Positions 52,382-61,243 of a stretch of DNA of 64,000 bases are shown piece by piece. Each line of letters begins with the position of its first letter. Position 1 is the stretch's first letter. Position numbers and translations under genes: made by a program. Under the pieces are notes generated by a model. It saw only the letters and a program-made list of their open reading frames with translations. It did not search any database and had not been told where the DNA came from. Location of the stretch: NCBI GenBank assembly GCA_024655945.1, contig JANLFK010000001.1:310001-374000 (forward strand), written 5' to 3'. This DNA comes from a candidate division KSB1 bacterium (GTDB taxonomy: Bacteria > Zhuqueibacterota > Zhuqueibacteria > JANLFK01 > Oleimicrobiaceae).

Positions 52382-53602
52382 TCAGCTCAGCCCATCCGCC
52401 GGGCCGACCCATACGTCACTTGCCTCGTCCCAGTGCCAGCCTGGCTCTTCGACCTTCAGCGGGTTCATGCGCAGGAGGCCGCTCTTGAGCTGCGCGGTGG
52501 TCTCTTCCCAACTGCGGATGCCGCTCAAAGCATCCAACTCGTGCAGATTCTGGTAGCCGAGGCAATTGGCGTACTTGAGCGTGCTCACCGGGTCAAAGCC
52601 GCGCACAAACGCGGCGAGAAAGCCCGCTATGGCCGAGTCCCCCGAGCCTGTGGCACTGGCAATGCGCGGCACATAGAAGGAGGGGCACCAGAGTTCGCGC
52701 TCCGACCACTCGTCCGGTTGCCCGGGGAGCTTGGCGTCCGTGTACCCTAAGGCGCCAACCCTCCCCGTGCGCAAGTACGTCCCCTTGACTGCCGCCTTGA
52801 GCATCACAACCTTAGCCCCCATGGCTAAGAACTGCGCGGCCAAGTCCGAATAGGTGCGGGCGGAGAGGCTCTCCACCACATCGCCTCCGGCGGCGCGTCC
52901 TTTCTCGGCGAGAAATTCCTCCGGCGCCATCATGTAGTATGCTTCGCTCACGCTTGGTAAAAGGAGGTCGACATAGGGCAGCAGGTGCTCCAAGATCTCG
53001 CGCCACGGCGCCCGGCCGGATTCACTTGCCGGGTCGGGCAAGGACATATCCAGGGAGGTGATGGTTCCTGCGTCGTGCACGCGGCGAAAGATTTCCACCA
53101 GTTCGGCGCCGCCGTCAGCAAACAGCCGCCGCATGAGCGGTGGATAGCCAAGGTGGAACACCTTTGCCTGGTCCACCACCGTATAGTCCACATCGTCGGC
53201 GCCGAAGGTATCGTTCGTACCGGGATTGTGCAGAAAGATGCGGTCGATCCCAGGGGGCGCGATGGCCACGGTGTAGGACGAGGCCTCTCCTGCCGCCACA
53301 GCGATGCCGGCGTCGCTCCCTTCACGGCGCAGACGCTCGCGAATAAGCCGCCCAAACTCGTCATCGCCCACCTTGGCCATGAACGCCACGTTGAGGCCCA
53401 GCTTCTTCATCGCCAAACCCGTGTTGGAGACCGGTCCACCGGTGCTTATGGCCGCCGGCCCAACGTTCACCAACTTGCCCGGGCGGAGCAAGGCGCCAAT
53501 GTCCTGAACCTTGGTGTCCGGAAAAGCCGGGATGATGTCCAGGCAGATGTGCCCGGCCGCGATCACGTCGTAGATGCGTTGTGTTTCCTGTGTGCTCCTC
53601 AT
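52382..53602 (-). CDS. PfkB-family carbohydrate kinase
   Basis: The 406-residue protein has the ribokinase fold: 'STGGPVSNTGLAMKKLG' at the first PfkB signature and the catalytic-base/anion-hole motif 'ATGSGDSAIAGFLAAF' near the C-terminus. It starts 99 bp after the pullulanase stop, in the same direction. It phosphorylates a sugar or nucleoside; the exact one is not evident. Its 3' end abuts the truncated nuclease-like gene. Confidence 0.9.
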   Translation of the reverse strand: MRSTQETQRIYDVIAAGHICLDIIPAFPDTKVQDIGALLRPGKLVNVGPAAISTGGPVSNTGLAMKKLGLNVAFMAKVGDDEFGRLIRERLRREGSDAGIAVAAGEASSYTVAIAPPGIDRIFLHNPGTNDTFGADDVDYTVVDQAKVFHLGYPPLMRRLFADGGAELVEIFRRVHDAGTITSLDMSLPDPASESGRAPWREILEHLLPYVDLLLPSVSEAYYMMAPEEFLAEKGRAAGGDVVESLSARTYSDLAAQFLAMGAKVVMLKAAVKGTYLRTGRVGALGYTDAKLPGQPDEWSERELWCPSFYVPRIASATGSGDSAIAGFLAAFVRGFDPVSTLKYANCLGYQNLHELDALSGIRSWEETTAQLKSGLLRMNPLKVEEPGWHWDEASDVWVGPADGLS

Positions 53603-53701
53603 GGTTGCTCACTCGCAGTTTGTCCTCGACAGAGCCGTGCGTCGTCCTTCGCTTCCACCATCCAGAGTTCTCTGCCCGAGTACGAGCCACGGAAATCCGG
53701 G

Positions 53702-56068
53702 TCATTCGCCGGAGGCTCGTCGCAAAACCATCCCCGAAGTCGGCGGCACCTTCACCAGCCCACGCACGGGTGGACCGAAAGGTTCCAGGCCAGCTGTACG
53801 GTGGTCCACCACGGTCCACCATGTCCCTTCCGGCAACGCCATGGCAGCTTCCTGCTGCGGGTCCCCGTTAAGCACTACTACAAAGTCGTGGCTGTCGCCC
53901 AGCCAGCGGCCGTCGACCAGGTAGCCGAAGGAAAAGAGCAGCGGTCCGTTGAAGAAATGGATCTCGTCCTTGCTGGCGCGCCGAAAAGAGGGATGGGCCT
54001 TGCGCAGGGCGATGAGGCCACGGTAGTAGTCCACCAGCTCGCGATTGATGTCCGCGTGCCGATAGTTTAAATAATTGGTCTCGTCGTCTTTGTTGTAGCT
54101 GTTGTGGTCGATGGTGCCGCAGCGTACGTCAGGGAGGTCGCAGCGGGCAATGACCTTGCTGCGCGCAAACTCCTGCCCTTCGGCCATCATCACCATGCCC
54201 TGTGAAGTGAACAAAAACAGCGCCCCCAGCTTGTTCAGCCGCATCTGCCTTTCGGTGAGCCGGGCGTGAGCATCGAGGTCTACCACTACATCGTCTTCGC
54301 GGACGTCGCCGTTACCTATGCGCACAAAGTCGCCGAAGGTGTGGTCATCGTGGGACTCCAAGTAGTTGACTGCATGGGCGGGGTCAAGGTAAAGCCCCCC
54401 TTCCGAACGCAAAGTGCCGAGCACGTAGTTCTGAATGGTGTGCAAGTTGTTGCCGCCTTGCCACTTGCCAAAGATGAAGCCCAGCCCATCGTAGGGATTC
54501 TGCCCTTTGACGCCGTTCCGTATCTGGTCGTTCCAGGAGGCCCAGCCGCGGTCGGAGAAGCCGGCCAGCTCGTACTTGCCCATGCCCCATGCTTCGGCGA
54601 TGAGAATGACGTCCGGGTTGATGCCCCGCGCCTCGGCGATTATCTGCTCGCAGGTCTCCCAGTCGATAAGCGCCGCCAGATCGAAACGAAAACCATCAAT
54701 GTGGTACTCGGTCATCCAGTACTTGACGCTCTCGATGATGAGCCGGCGCGCCATGGGGCGCTCGGTCTTGAAATCGTTGCCGCACCAGCTCACTGAGGTA
54801 AAGTTTTGGTCGTCGTCCAAGCGAAAATAGTACTTCTTGTCGATGAGCTTGAAGCAGTTCCACTCGTACTGGGCCACGTGGTTGTAGACCACATCCAGCA
54901 GGACCGCGATGCCGGCTTTGTGGAATGCCTTGACCAGCTCCTTGAGTTCCCGTACCTGCCGGCCATCGATGCCACAGTACCGTCCAGGCTCCATGGTGCC
55001 GCCGGTGGCGTAGTACGACTCAGGGGCGAAAAAGTAGGAGGTCATGTACCCCCAGTGGTTGCGGGCATAAGGGTTCCAGGTGTTCGCCGGCAATATGGTG
55101 GGGTCCTTGTACGGCGGCTCCATGTTGGCAAACTCGTGCACTGGCAGCAGCTCCACCGCGTTCACCCCAAGGCTCTTGATGTAGTCGATACCCCCTGGTG
55201 CCCCCGGGTATGCTAAGCCGAGGTAAGTGCCGCGCAGCGCTTCGGGCACGCCGGAGCTCTGGTGGGCAGTCATGTCGCACACATGTAGCTCGTAAATGAT
55301 GAGGTCACGGGGCGAGACCTTCACCCAGGTGTCGCCCTCCCAGTCGAAATCGTCCTCAGGAAGGATGAGTGCCTTGCCCGGGTGGCGAAAGTGATTGAGC
55401 GTGACCACCGCGCGTGCATAGGGATCGACAATGTGCCGATGGGGATCAAACATCTCGGTGGGACTCTGCGGCCCGGCTACGCGATAGGCGTAGTACTTGC
55501 CGACGCACGGCTCTTGCACAGTGCACTCCCACACACCTTGGCTATCGCGATGCATGCGGTACTCCACGCCGCGCTCTTGGTCATGGCGTTCAAATAGCTC
55601 CAAAGTGACCTGGCGAGCGCGGGGCGCAAAAAGGCGAAAGGTTGCCTTCCCCGCTTGCACCTGACAACCGAGTGGTTTGTCAGAGTAGAACTGGTCCAGC
55701 ACGCCGTCGGGCTGGAGTTCCCTCTCACCGGCGCCGCGCACGCGGAGGGTGTAGGACTCGGTCAGCTTGAGCGGAGCTGTCGTCAGGAAGACTTTGCGCC
55801 CCTCCTGCCGAACCCCCTTGATCTTGGTAGGCGGTGAAATCTCGATGTCAGCCGCGCGCAGATTGGGCGCATCGAACCCCAACATGAATTCCACTGTGTC
55901 CAGGCGCTGGATCTTTGCCCATACGACACCCTGCCCTGCCTGTTCCATGCTGTCCTCTCCTGCTGCCACCACCGACGTAGTCAACGACCAGGCCACCAGC
56001 GCTGCACTGCAACGGAACCAGACAGCTCTGGCTCCGGGGCTTATCACCCTCCACCTTCTGCCTGGCAT
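53702..56068 (-). CDS. Exported pullulanase-like GH13 debranching enzyme
   Basis: The 788-residue protein has an N-terminal signal-like segment ('SAALVAWSLTTSVVA'), a CBM48-like domain ('ATFRLFAPRARQVTLELF'), the GH13 barrel and a C-terminal beta domain. The conserved regions are present: I 'DVVYNHV', II 'GFRFDLAALID' (nucleophile Asp), III 'ILIAEAWG' (acid/base Glu) and IV 'LESHDDHT' (stabilising Asp). It hydrolyses alpha-1,6 links in pullulan or glycogen. It starts 12 bp after the murE stop, so it is probably co-transcribed with murE. Confidence 0.92.
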   Translation of the reverse strand: MPGRRWRVISPGARAVWFRCSAALVAWSLTTSVVAAGEDSMEQAGQGVVWAKIQRLDTVEFMLGFDAPNLRAADIEISPPTKIKGVRQEGRKVFLTTAPLKLTESYTLRVRGAGERELQPDGVLDQFYSDKPLGCQVQAGKATFRLFAPRARQVTLELFERHDQERGVEYRMHRDSQGVWECTVQEPCVGKYYAYRVAGPQSPTEMFDPHRHIVDPYARAVVTLNHFRHPGKALILPEDDFDWEGDTWVKVSPRDLIIYELHVCDMTAHQSSGVPEALRGTYLGLAYPGAPGGIDYIKSLGVNAVELLPVHEFANMEPPYKDPTILPANTWNPYARNHWGYMTSYFFAPESYYATGGTMEPGRYCGIDGRQVRELKELVKAFHKAGIAVLLDVVYNHVAQYEWNCFKLIDKKYYFRLDDDQNFTSVSWCGNDFKTERPMARRLIIESVKYWMTEYHIDGFRFDLAALIDWETCEQIIAEARGINPDVILIAEAWGMGKYELAGFSDRGWASWNDQIRNGVKGQNPYDGLGFIFGKWQGGNNLHTIQNYVLGTLRSEGGLYLDPAHAVNYLESHDDHTFGDFVRIGNGDVREDDVVVDLDAHARLTERQMRLNKLGALFLFTSQGMVMMAEGQEFARSKVIARCDLPDVRCGTIDHNSYNKDDETNYLNYRHADINRELVDYYRGLIALRKAHPSFRRASKDEIHFFNGPLLFSFGYLVDGRWLGDSHDFVVVLNGDPQQEAAMALPEGTWWTVVDHRTAGLEPFGPPVRGLVKVPPTSGMVLRRASGE

Positions 56069-56080
56069 GCCGGGCCCCTC

Positions 56081-57556
56081 CTAAGCCGCGAGTTCATCCA
56101 GCAACTCGGCGGCAACCTCGGCGTCGTTGAAGGGCACCGTGCGGTCCTTCAGCGTCTGGGTGGACTCGTGCCCCTTGCCCAGCAGCATGACGATGTCCCC
56201 GGGCCGTGCCTGCCGCAGCGCATAGGCGATAGCCTCGCGCCGATCAAGGATTACCTTGTGTGGCACCGCGTCCATCCCGGCGACGATCTCCTCGGCAATC
56301 TGCGCCGGGTCCTCATTGCGCGGGTTGTCTGCAGTGACGACCACCAAGTCGCTCATCTGGCCGGCAATTCTGCCCATGATGGGGCGCTTTTCCTTGTCGC
56401 GGTCACCGCCACAGCCGAACACCGTAATCACCCTGTTCGGCTGCAGAGAGCGGGCTAAGGTCAAGACGTTGGTCATGCCGTCAGGCGTGTGCGCATAGTC
56501 CACTACCACGGTAAAATCCTGGCCCCGTTCGATGAGTTCGAACCTCCCGGCCACGCGAATTGGCCGCTCCAGTCCCTGCTTGATCGTCTCAAGATCGAAC
56601 CCCTGGCTGAAGGCCGCGCCGGCAGCAGCAAGGGCGTTGTAGACGTTGAACATGCCCAGCAGGCGCATGTGCACGGGAATCGTACCGGCCGGCGTGCAGA
56701 GCTGGTACTCGGTCCCTCGCACCGAAAGGCGAATGTCCCGCGCCATCAGGTCGGCTGGCTTCCCTACGCCGTAAGTCAAGACGTTCGCCCGCGTGGCCTG
56801 GATGAAATAGTCGGCAGACGGATCGTCCCTGTTCACCACGGCATGCTTGTCCGCTGCCAGCCATTCGAACAGGCGCATTTTGGTGCGCCGGTAGTTCTCG
56901 ATGGTGCCGTGATAGTCAAGATGGTCCTGCGTAAGGTTGGTGAACACTGCCACATCGAACTGGCAGCCGTCCACGCGATGGAAGTCGATGCCGTGGGAGG
57001 AGACCTCGAGCACGCAATAGCTCACCTTTTCGTCCACCATACGCCGGAAGATGGCATGCAGGTCCGGCGGCTCAGGCGTGGTGTCCTTGGATTGGTGAAT
57101 GACCCCGTTGATCTTGTAGTACAAGGTGCCGATCAGGCCGACCCCCGTCTTCTGCAGGAGGATGCTCTCCACGATGTGGGTGGTAGTGGTCTTGCCGTTG
57201 GTTCCGGTCACGCCGATGAGCTTCAGTGGCTGCGAAGGGTAGCCGTAGAACTTGTTTGCCAGCAAGGCGAGCGCGGCGCGGGAGTCGGTCACTTGCACCT
57301 TCACTGCGGGCGTCGGCACATGCTGGTCCCTTTGCACGACCACCACGGCGGCGCCTCTGGCCACAGCCTCGCCCATCTTGTCGTGCCCGTCAGGGATTTC
57401 TACTTTGTCCTGTTGCGTGTAGACATTGATCGCCACAAAAACAGCGCCCGGCACCACCCGGAGCGGATCGTAGACAACAGCGGGAACTTCCAGGTCGGGA
57501 AGAGCAGGCAGCCCCTTAGCCTCGGGAAGGACAGAGAGCAACTCACTGAGACGCAT
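56081..57556 (-). CDS. murE: UDP-N-acetylmuramoyl-L-alanyl-D-glutamate--2,6-diaminopimelate ligase
   Basis: The 491-residue Mur ligase has the P-loop 'GVTGTNGKTTTT', the carbamylated-Lys region 'YRRTKMRLFEWL' and the C-terminal 'TADNPRNEDP', whose DNPR motif marks enzymes adding meso-diaminopimelate. The ATG at 57556 begins the domain. The frame is open to 58093, but that extension contains the promoter at 57645-57673 and is rejected. murE stands apart from the usual dcw cluster and leads an operon with pullulanase and a PfkB kinase. Confidence 0.95.
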   Translation of the reverse strand: MRLSELLSVLPEAKGLPALPDLEVPAVVYDPLRVVPGAVFVAINVYTQQDKVEIPDGHDKMGEAVARGAAVVVVQRDQHVPTPAVKVQVTDSRAALALLANKFYGYPSQPLKLIGVTGTNGKTTTTHIVESILLQKTGVGLIGTLYYKINGVIHQSKDTTPEPPDLHAIFRRMVDEKVSYCVLEVSSHGIDFHRVDGCQFDVAVFTNLTQDHLDYHGTIENYRRTKMRLFEWLAADKHAVVNRDDPSADYFIQATRANVLTYGVGKPADLMARDIRLSVRGTEYQLCTPAGTIPVHMRLLGMFNVYNALAAAGAAFSQGFDLETIKQGLERPIRVAGRFELIERGQDFTVVVDYAHTPDGMTNVLTLARSLQPNRVITVFGCGGDRDKEKRPIMGRIAGQMSDLVVVTADNPRNEDPAQIAEEIVAGMDAVPHKVILDRREAIAYALRQARPGDIVMLLGKGHESTQTLKDRTVPFNDAEVAAELLDELAA

Positions 57557-57644
57557 CAGTAGCAGATTCCTCCAATTGCCACACCATCTTCTGGGAAGAA
57601 GAACCGGCTGACCACCCTGCCCCTTGCCGGCCCGCGTGGGCAGA

Positions 57645-57673
57645 AATATAGCAAATCCAGGACAAATTGTAAA
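57645..57673 (-). promoter_or_regulatory. Sigma-70 promoter of the murE operon
   Basis: TTTACA (57668-57673), 17-base spacer, TATATT (57645-57650), about 90 bp before the murE ATG. Confidence 0.75.
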
Positions 57674-57945
57674 GCTCTTTGTTACCTGGTTGCTGCAACG
57701 GCTTCGGGCAGCGCACGCTGCTCGCCTCCTATCCCAGGGGGGAAAGTCAGGCTCCTTTGTGCCGCTGCCCATTCCTCTCTGGGAGATGCCCCTTCGTGAG
57801 GCAACTCTTACGGACACAAGCTGATTGCGACCTTGCGCCCTGGGCACCTTTCCCTGAGGGACCGCACCTCGCAGTACGAACTTCAGGAGCCGATCGTAAT
57901 CATCAGCAAAGACCAAGCTGAGCTTCTCGCCTGCCCAGATTCCCA

Positions 57946-57973
57946 TTGACATTTTGCGGATTTGTTGTATCTT
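57946..57973 (+). promoter_or_regulatory. Sigma-70 promoter of etfBA
   Basis: Consensus TTGACA (57946-57951), 16-base spacer, TATCTT (57968-57973), about 45 bp before the etfB ATG. Confidence 0.75.
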
Positions 57974-58017
57974 TAAGCATTCAAACGTGTGGACTGAGCA
58001 ACGGCGAGGTAACGGAG

Positions 58018-58797
58018 ATGAACATTGTCGTCCTGGTGAAGCAAGTACCGGATACAGAAGCGGCGGTGCGGCCGGATAGCAGTGCGCCGGCACGCATCGT
58101 CGAGTCGGGGATCAAGTTCATCGTCAATCCTTACGACGAGTTCGCGGTTGAGGAGGCCATCCGCATCAAGGAGGCCAAAGGGGGCCATGTGCTGGTGGTG
58201 ACTGTTGGGCCGCCACGAGCCGAGGAGGCCCTGCGCACCTGCATCGCCATGGGCGCGGACGATGCCATGCGCATCGACGACAGCCAGCTTCCTGAGCTGG
58301 ATGCCCTTGGCCGCGCGCGACTGCTGTCCAAGGCGATATCGAAGTCGCCATTTGACCTCATTCTCTGCGGCAAACAGGCCATCGATGACGACCTTGCGGC
58401 AGTGGGCACCTTCGTGGCGGAGTTCCTTGAACTGCCCCACGTGGCGGTGGTCACCAAGTTGGAACTCGCCAATGGCAAAGCAATCTGCCGCAAGGAAATC
58501 GACGGCGGCGCGCAGACGGTCGAGCTTCAGCTACCGGCGGTCATTACTGCGCAAAAGGGTCTCAATGAGCCCCGCTATCCGGCGCTGCGTGGCTTGATGC
58601 TCGCCAAGAAGAAGGAAATCGCAGTCGTCACCCCTTCGTCTCTAGGAATATCGGCAGAAGAGCTGCGCCCCTCCTACAGGGTGCAGCAGCTGGAGTCGCC
58701 CCCGACCCGCGGCAAGGGCAAGATCCTGCAAGGCGAACCAGAGACGACTGCGGTTGAGCTGGTCCGTTTGCTGAGAGAAGAGGCCAAAGTATTCTGA
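58018..58797 (+). CDS. etfB: Electron transfer flavoprotein, beta subunit
   Basis: The 259-residue protein has the ETF-beta start 'MNIVVLVKQVPDTE', 'FIVNPYDEFAVEEA' and the AMP-binding-region equivalents 'LCGKQAIDDDLAAVG'. The ATG at 58018 has GGAG just upstream; the in-frame TTG at 57946 is the promoter -35. Paired with EtfA 29 bp downstream, it accepts electrons from flavin dehydrogenases. Whether it is bifurcating cannot be read here; no acyl-CoA dehydrogenase or quinone reductase gene is adjacent. Confidence 0.94.
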   Translation: MNIVVLVKQVPDTEAAVRPDSSAPARIVESGIKFIVNPYDEFAVEEAIRIKEAKGGHVLVVTVGPPRAEEALRTCIAMGADDAMRIDDSQLPELDALGRARLLSKAISKSPFDLILCGKQAIDDDLAAVGTFVAEFLELPHVAVVTKLELANGKAICRKEIDGGAQTVELQLPAVITAQKGLNEPRYPALRGLMLAKKKEIAVVTPSSLGISAEELRPSYRVQQLESPPTRGKGKILQGEPETTAVELVRLLREEAKVF

Positions 58798-58826
58798 CGT
58801 CATGGCAAGCGATCGGAGGACGATAG

Positions 58827-59810
58827 ATGGCACAGGATGATGTTCTGGTCTGGGTTGAGCTGAAAGACGGCGTGGTTCGGCGGTCCTCGCTGGAGGCAAT
58901 CGGCGCGGCAACTCAGGTCGCTGCGCAACTCAACAGCAGCGTGGCGGCAGTTGTGGTCGGCAACGCTGACCAGCAGACCCTGAAGCAACTGGGTGATGCG
59001 GGCGCGTTGCGGGTGTACAGAGTGGAAGGCGCCGATTACGTCCAGTTTGAACCCTGCCGCTATGCCGACGCGCTCCAGGCGGTGGTCAAGCAGAGCTCGC
59101 CTGGGCTCATCCTCATGGCGGCCACGGCCCTTGGCAAGGACCTCTCGGCGCGTCTGGCGGCGAGACTGCGCTCAGCCTTAGCCACCGACTGCATCGCGCT
59201 TGAGGTCAATGATGGACAGATTAGCGTCGTGAGGCCGGTGTACGCCGGCAAGTTGCGCGCCAAGGTGATATTGTCCGGCCCTTCGCCCATCGTCACCGTG
59301 CGCCCCAACACTTTCCCAGTACCAGCTGCACAGACGAACCGCCAGCCAGAGGTAACAGGCGTGACGCCCGAAGTGAGTGCGGTGTTGCGCAAGGTCGCCC
59401 TTCGCGAGACCGTCTATTCCACGGGCGAGATGCCCGATGTCTCTGAGGCAGACATCGTCGTTTCCGGGGGCCGCGGCATGAAAGGCCCGGAGAACTTTGC
59501 CATGCTCGTGGAGCTGGCGAAGTTGTTGGGTGGCGCGGTGGGCGCGTCGCGTTCCGCAGTGGACGCCGGCTGGATGGACCACCAGCACCAGGTTGGACAG
59601 ACCGGGAAGACCATCTCTCCCAATCTCTATATCGCCTGCGGCATCTCCGGCGCCACGCAGCATTTGGCTGGCATGTCTTCTTCGAAATGCATCGTGGCCA
59701 TCAACAAAGACCCCGAGGCCAACATCTTCAAGGTTGCCGACTATGGCGTGGTAGGCGACCTGTTCAAAGTCGTCCCTCTGATGACCGCAGAGATCAAGAG
59801 GCTAAAGTAG
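58827..59810 (+). CDS. etfA: Electron transfer flavoprotein, alpha subunit
   Basis: The 327-residue protein carries the C-terminal FAD domain with '[20 protein letters not shown]' and '[18 protein letters not shown]', plus an N-terminal ETF domain starting '[13 protein letters not shown]'. The ribosome site GGAGGA lies seven bases before the ATG. It forms the heterodimer with EtfB. Confidence 0.95.
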   Translation: MAQDDVLVWVELKDGVVRRSSLEAIGAATQVAAQLNSSVAAVVVGNADQQTLKQLGDAGALRVYRVEGADYVQFEPCRYADALQAVVKQSSPGLILMAATALGKDLSARLAARLRSALATDCIALEVNDGQISVVRPVYAGKLRAKVILSGPSPIVTVRPNTFPVPAAQTNRQPEVTGVTPEVSAVLRKVALRETVYSTGEMPDVSEADIVVSGGRGMKGPENFAMLVELAKLLGGAVGASRSAVDAGWMDHQHQVGQTGKTISPNLYIACGISGATQHLAGMSSSKCIVAINKDPEANIFKVADYGVVGDLFKVVPLMTAEIKRLK

Positions 59811-59819
59811 GCCACTGCG

Positions 59820-60356
59820 GTGTCCCCTCGGCTATCACATGGTTACCTGCAGGTCTACACCGGCGAAGGCAAGGGGAAGACCACTGCCGCCATGGGGTTG
59901 GTCTTCCGTGCGGCAGGACACGGCCTGCGTAGCCACGTCATCCAGTTCATGAAAGGCGACATTCGCTACGGAGAGATAGCCGCCGCGCGCCGCCTTGGCG
60001 GGCTGGTGACGATCACCCAGATGGGCAGATCGAGCTTCGTAGACAAGAATAACCCAGACCCGGAGGATGTGCACTTAGCGGGCCAGGCCCTCCGCCTGGC
60101 CCAACAGTCGCTGAGCTCAGGGGAGTTCGATCTCGTGGTCCTCGACGAGGTGAACGTCGCGCTCGATTTCGGGCTCATCGCCGTGGAGGACGTGCTGGCC
60201 CTCATCGCGACAAAGCCGCCGCACGTGGAGTTGATCCTCACTGGCCGCAACGCCCCGCAGGCGATCCTCGATGCTGCCGATTTGGTCACAGAGATGCGCT
60301 GCCTCAAGCACTACTATGACCGCGGGGTTGCCTCTCGCCGGGGAATCGAACTCTGA
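59820..60356 (+). CDS. cobO: Cob(I)alamin adenosyltransferase (CobO/BtuR type)
   Basis: The 178-residue protein has the P-loop 'VYTGEGKGKTTAAMG', 'VIQFMKGD' and 'LVVLDEVNVALDFGL', typical of CobO. It transfers the adenosyl group of ATP to reduced corrinoid to make coenzyme B12. The GTG starts 9 bp after the etfA stop, so it is co-transcribed. An ETF could supply low-potential electrons for corrinoid reduction, which is an inference. The window also has a B12-binding radical SAM enzyme (23509-24939). Confidence 0.92.
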   Translation: MSPRLSHGYLQVYTGEGKGKTTAAMGLVFRAAGHGLRSHVIQFMKGDIRYGEIAAARRLGGLVTITQMGRSSFVDKNNPDPEDVHLAGQALRLAQQSLSSGEFDLVVLDEVNVALDFGLIAVEDVLALIATKPPHVELILTGRNAPQAILDAADLVTEMRCLKHYYDRGVASRRGIEL

Positions 60357-60504
60357 GGAATCTGCTTTGCGACGGGGCAGACCCAAGTTTCCGTCCCGCG
60401 CTGAACACCCCTGAGAGTCGCCTGTGAGGACCATCCCGATGCATAACTGCCGGTAGCTCCCTCGTCCTGCCTACCAGTTCCTCATCTGCGCTGCGCACCC
60501 CGTC

Positions 60505-61140
60505 TTGGGAAGACCTCATAGCAAAGTCGGGGTCGTCATCGGCGGTGGTATCGCCGGCTTGAGCGCGGGCATCTGCGTGCAGCCCTGCGGCTACGGCTGC
60601 ACCATCTTTGAGATGAACAAGACCCCGGGGGCCTGTGCACTGCCTGGAACAGGGCCAGTTACACCATCGACAGCGGCGAGCGTCTCGGCTTGTCGGGTCG
60701 AGCCCGGCGAGTCCCCTTCACCAGCTGTACGACAAGGTCGTCCACCTCTGCCAGATGCATTACCTCCACTCTTGCGAACTTCCACGGGGAGGACGCGGAG
60801 GGCAAGCAGCTCGTGTTTTTCACCGATGTCGACGGGCTGGAGGAAGAACTCTTACAAAGTCCCCGAGGACGGAGGCGTGGTCAAAGCATTTGGCAAGGCA
60901 GCCAGAGACCCCACGCGCTGCGAGCTGCCGGTGCCTGTGACACCCGAGCTCATATCTTAGCGCCATGGGCTGACGGATTGCAAAGACGCTCCCCAGTCTT
61001 GATGGCCTCGCCATGGCTGGGCTTGGGTGGAGCCAGGTGGCCTGCCGCCGGCCTTGCTCTGGTGAAGGAATGTGGCGCAGTTGATCTGCCAGCGCCACGC
61101 GGCCCTCTCCCGGCACACGACCCGTATCGTAACCGCGCCT
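60505..61140 (+). pseudogene. Decayed phytoene-desaturase-like FAD/NAD(P) oxidoreductase
   Basis: Fragments of one protein lie in three frames. They are the dinucleotide-binding 'VVIGGGIAGLSAGI' and 'CTIFEMNKTPG' (about 60526-60630), 'GGLCTAWNRASYTIDSG' (about 60630-60680), 'LVGSSPASPLHQLYD' (about 60690-60740), 'GEDAEGKQLVFFTDVDGLEEELL' (split here for length, about 60790-60850) and 'RCELPVPVTPELIS' (about 60918-60957). Beyond that, homology fades by about 61140, and about two thirds of a normal protein is missing. Several indels make it a genuine pseudogene. Neighbouring genes are intact, so sequencing error is an unlikely explanation. Confidence 0.75.
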
Positions 61141-61243
61141 GCAACAAGCTGTCCACAAGCAGGAAGCGCCGCGCCTCGCACCTTGACGGTGAAGCGCACG
61201 GCGCTTCTTTCTCCGTAGGTGGCCGCTGGGCGCAGGCGGGGAA

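Larger units (their letters stand above)
57557..58017. other. Divergent intergenic region, 461 bp
   Basis: Strong promoters face murE and etfB. The minus-strand frame upstream of murE has a protein-like first part ('GEKLSLVFADDYDRLLKFVL', about 57850-57945), but no match and no supporting start context. Confidence 0.55.

Noticed and set aside
57557-58093. N-terminal extension of MurE, including a protein-like stretch near 57850-57945
   Set aside because: It spans a strong murE promoter and the etfB promoter region, and MurE homologues start at the chosen ATG. A short separate gene cannot be fully excluded.
60341-60360. tRNA-like T-loop sequence (AATCGAAC)
   Set aside because: It lies in the 3' end of cobO and no cloverleaf can be built around it.
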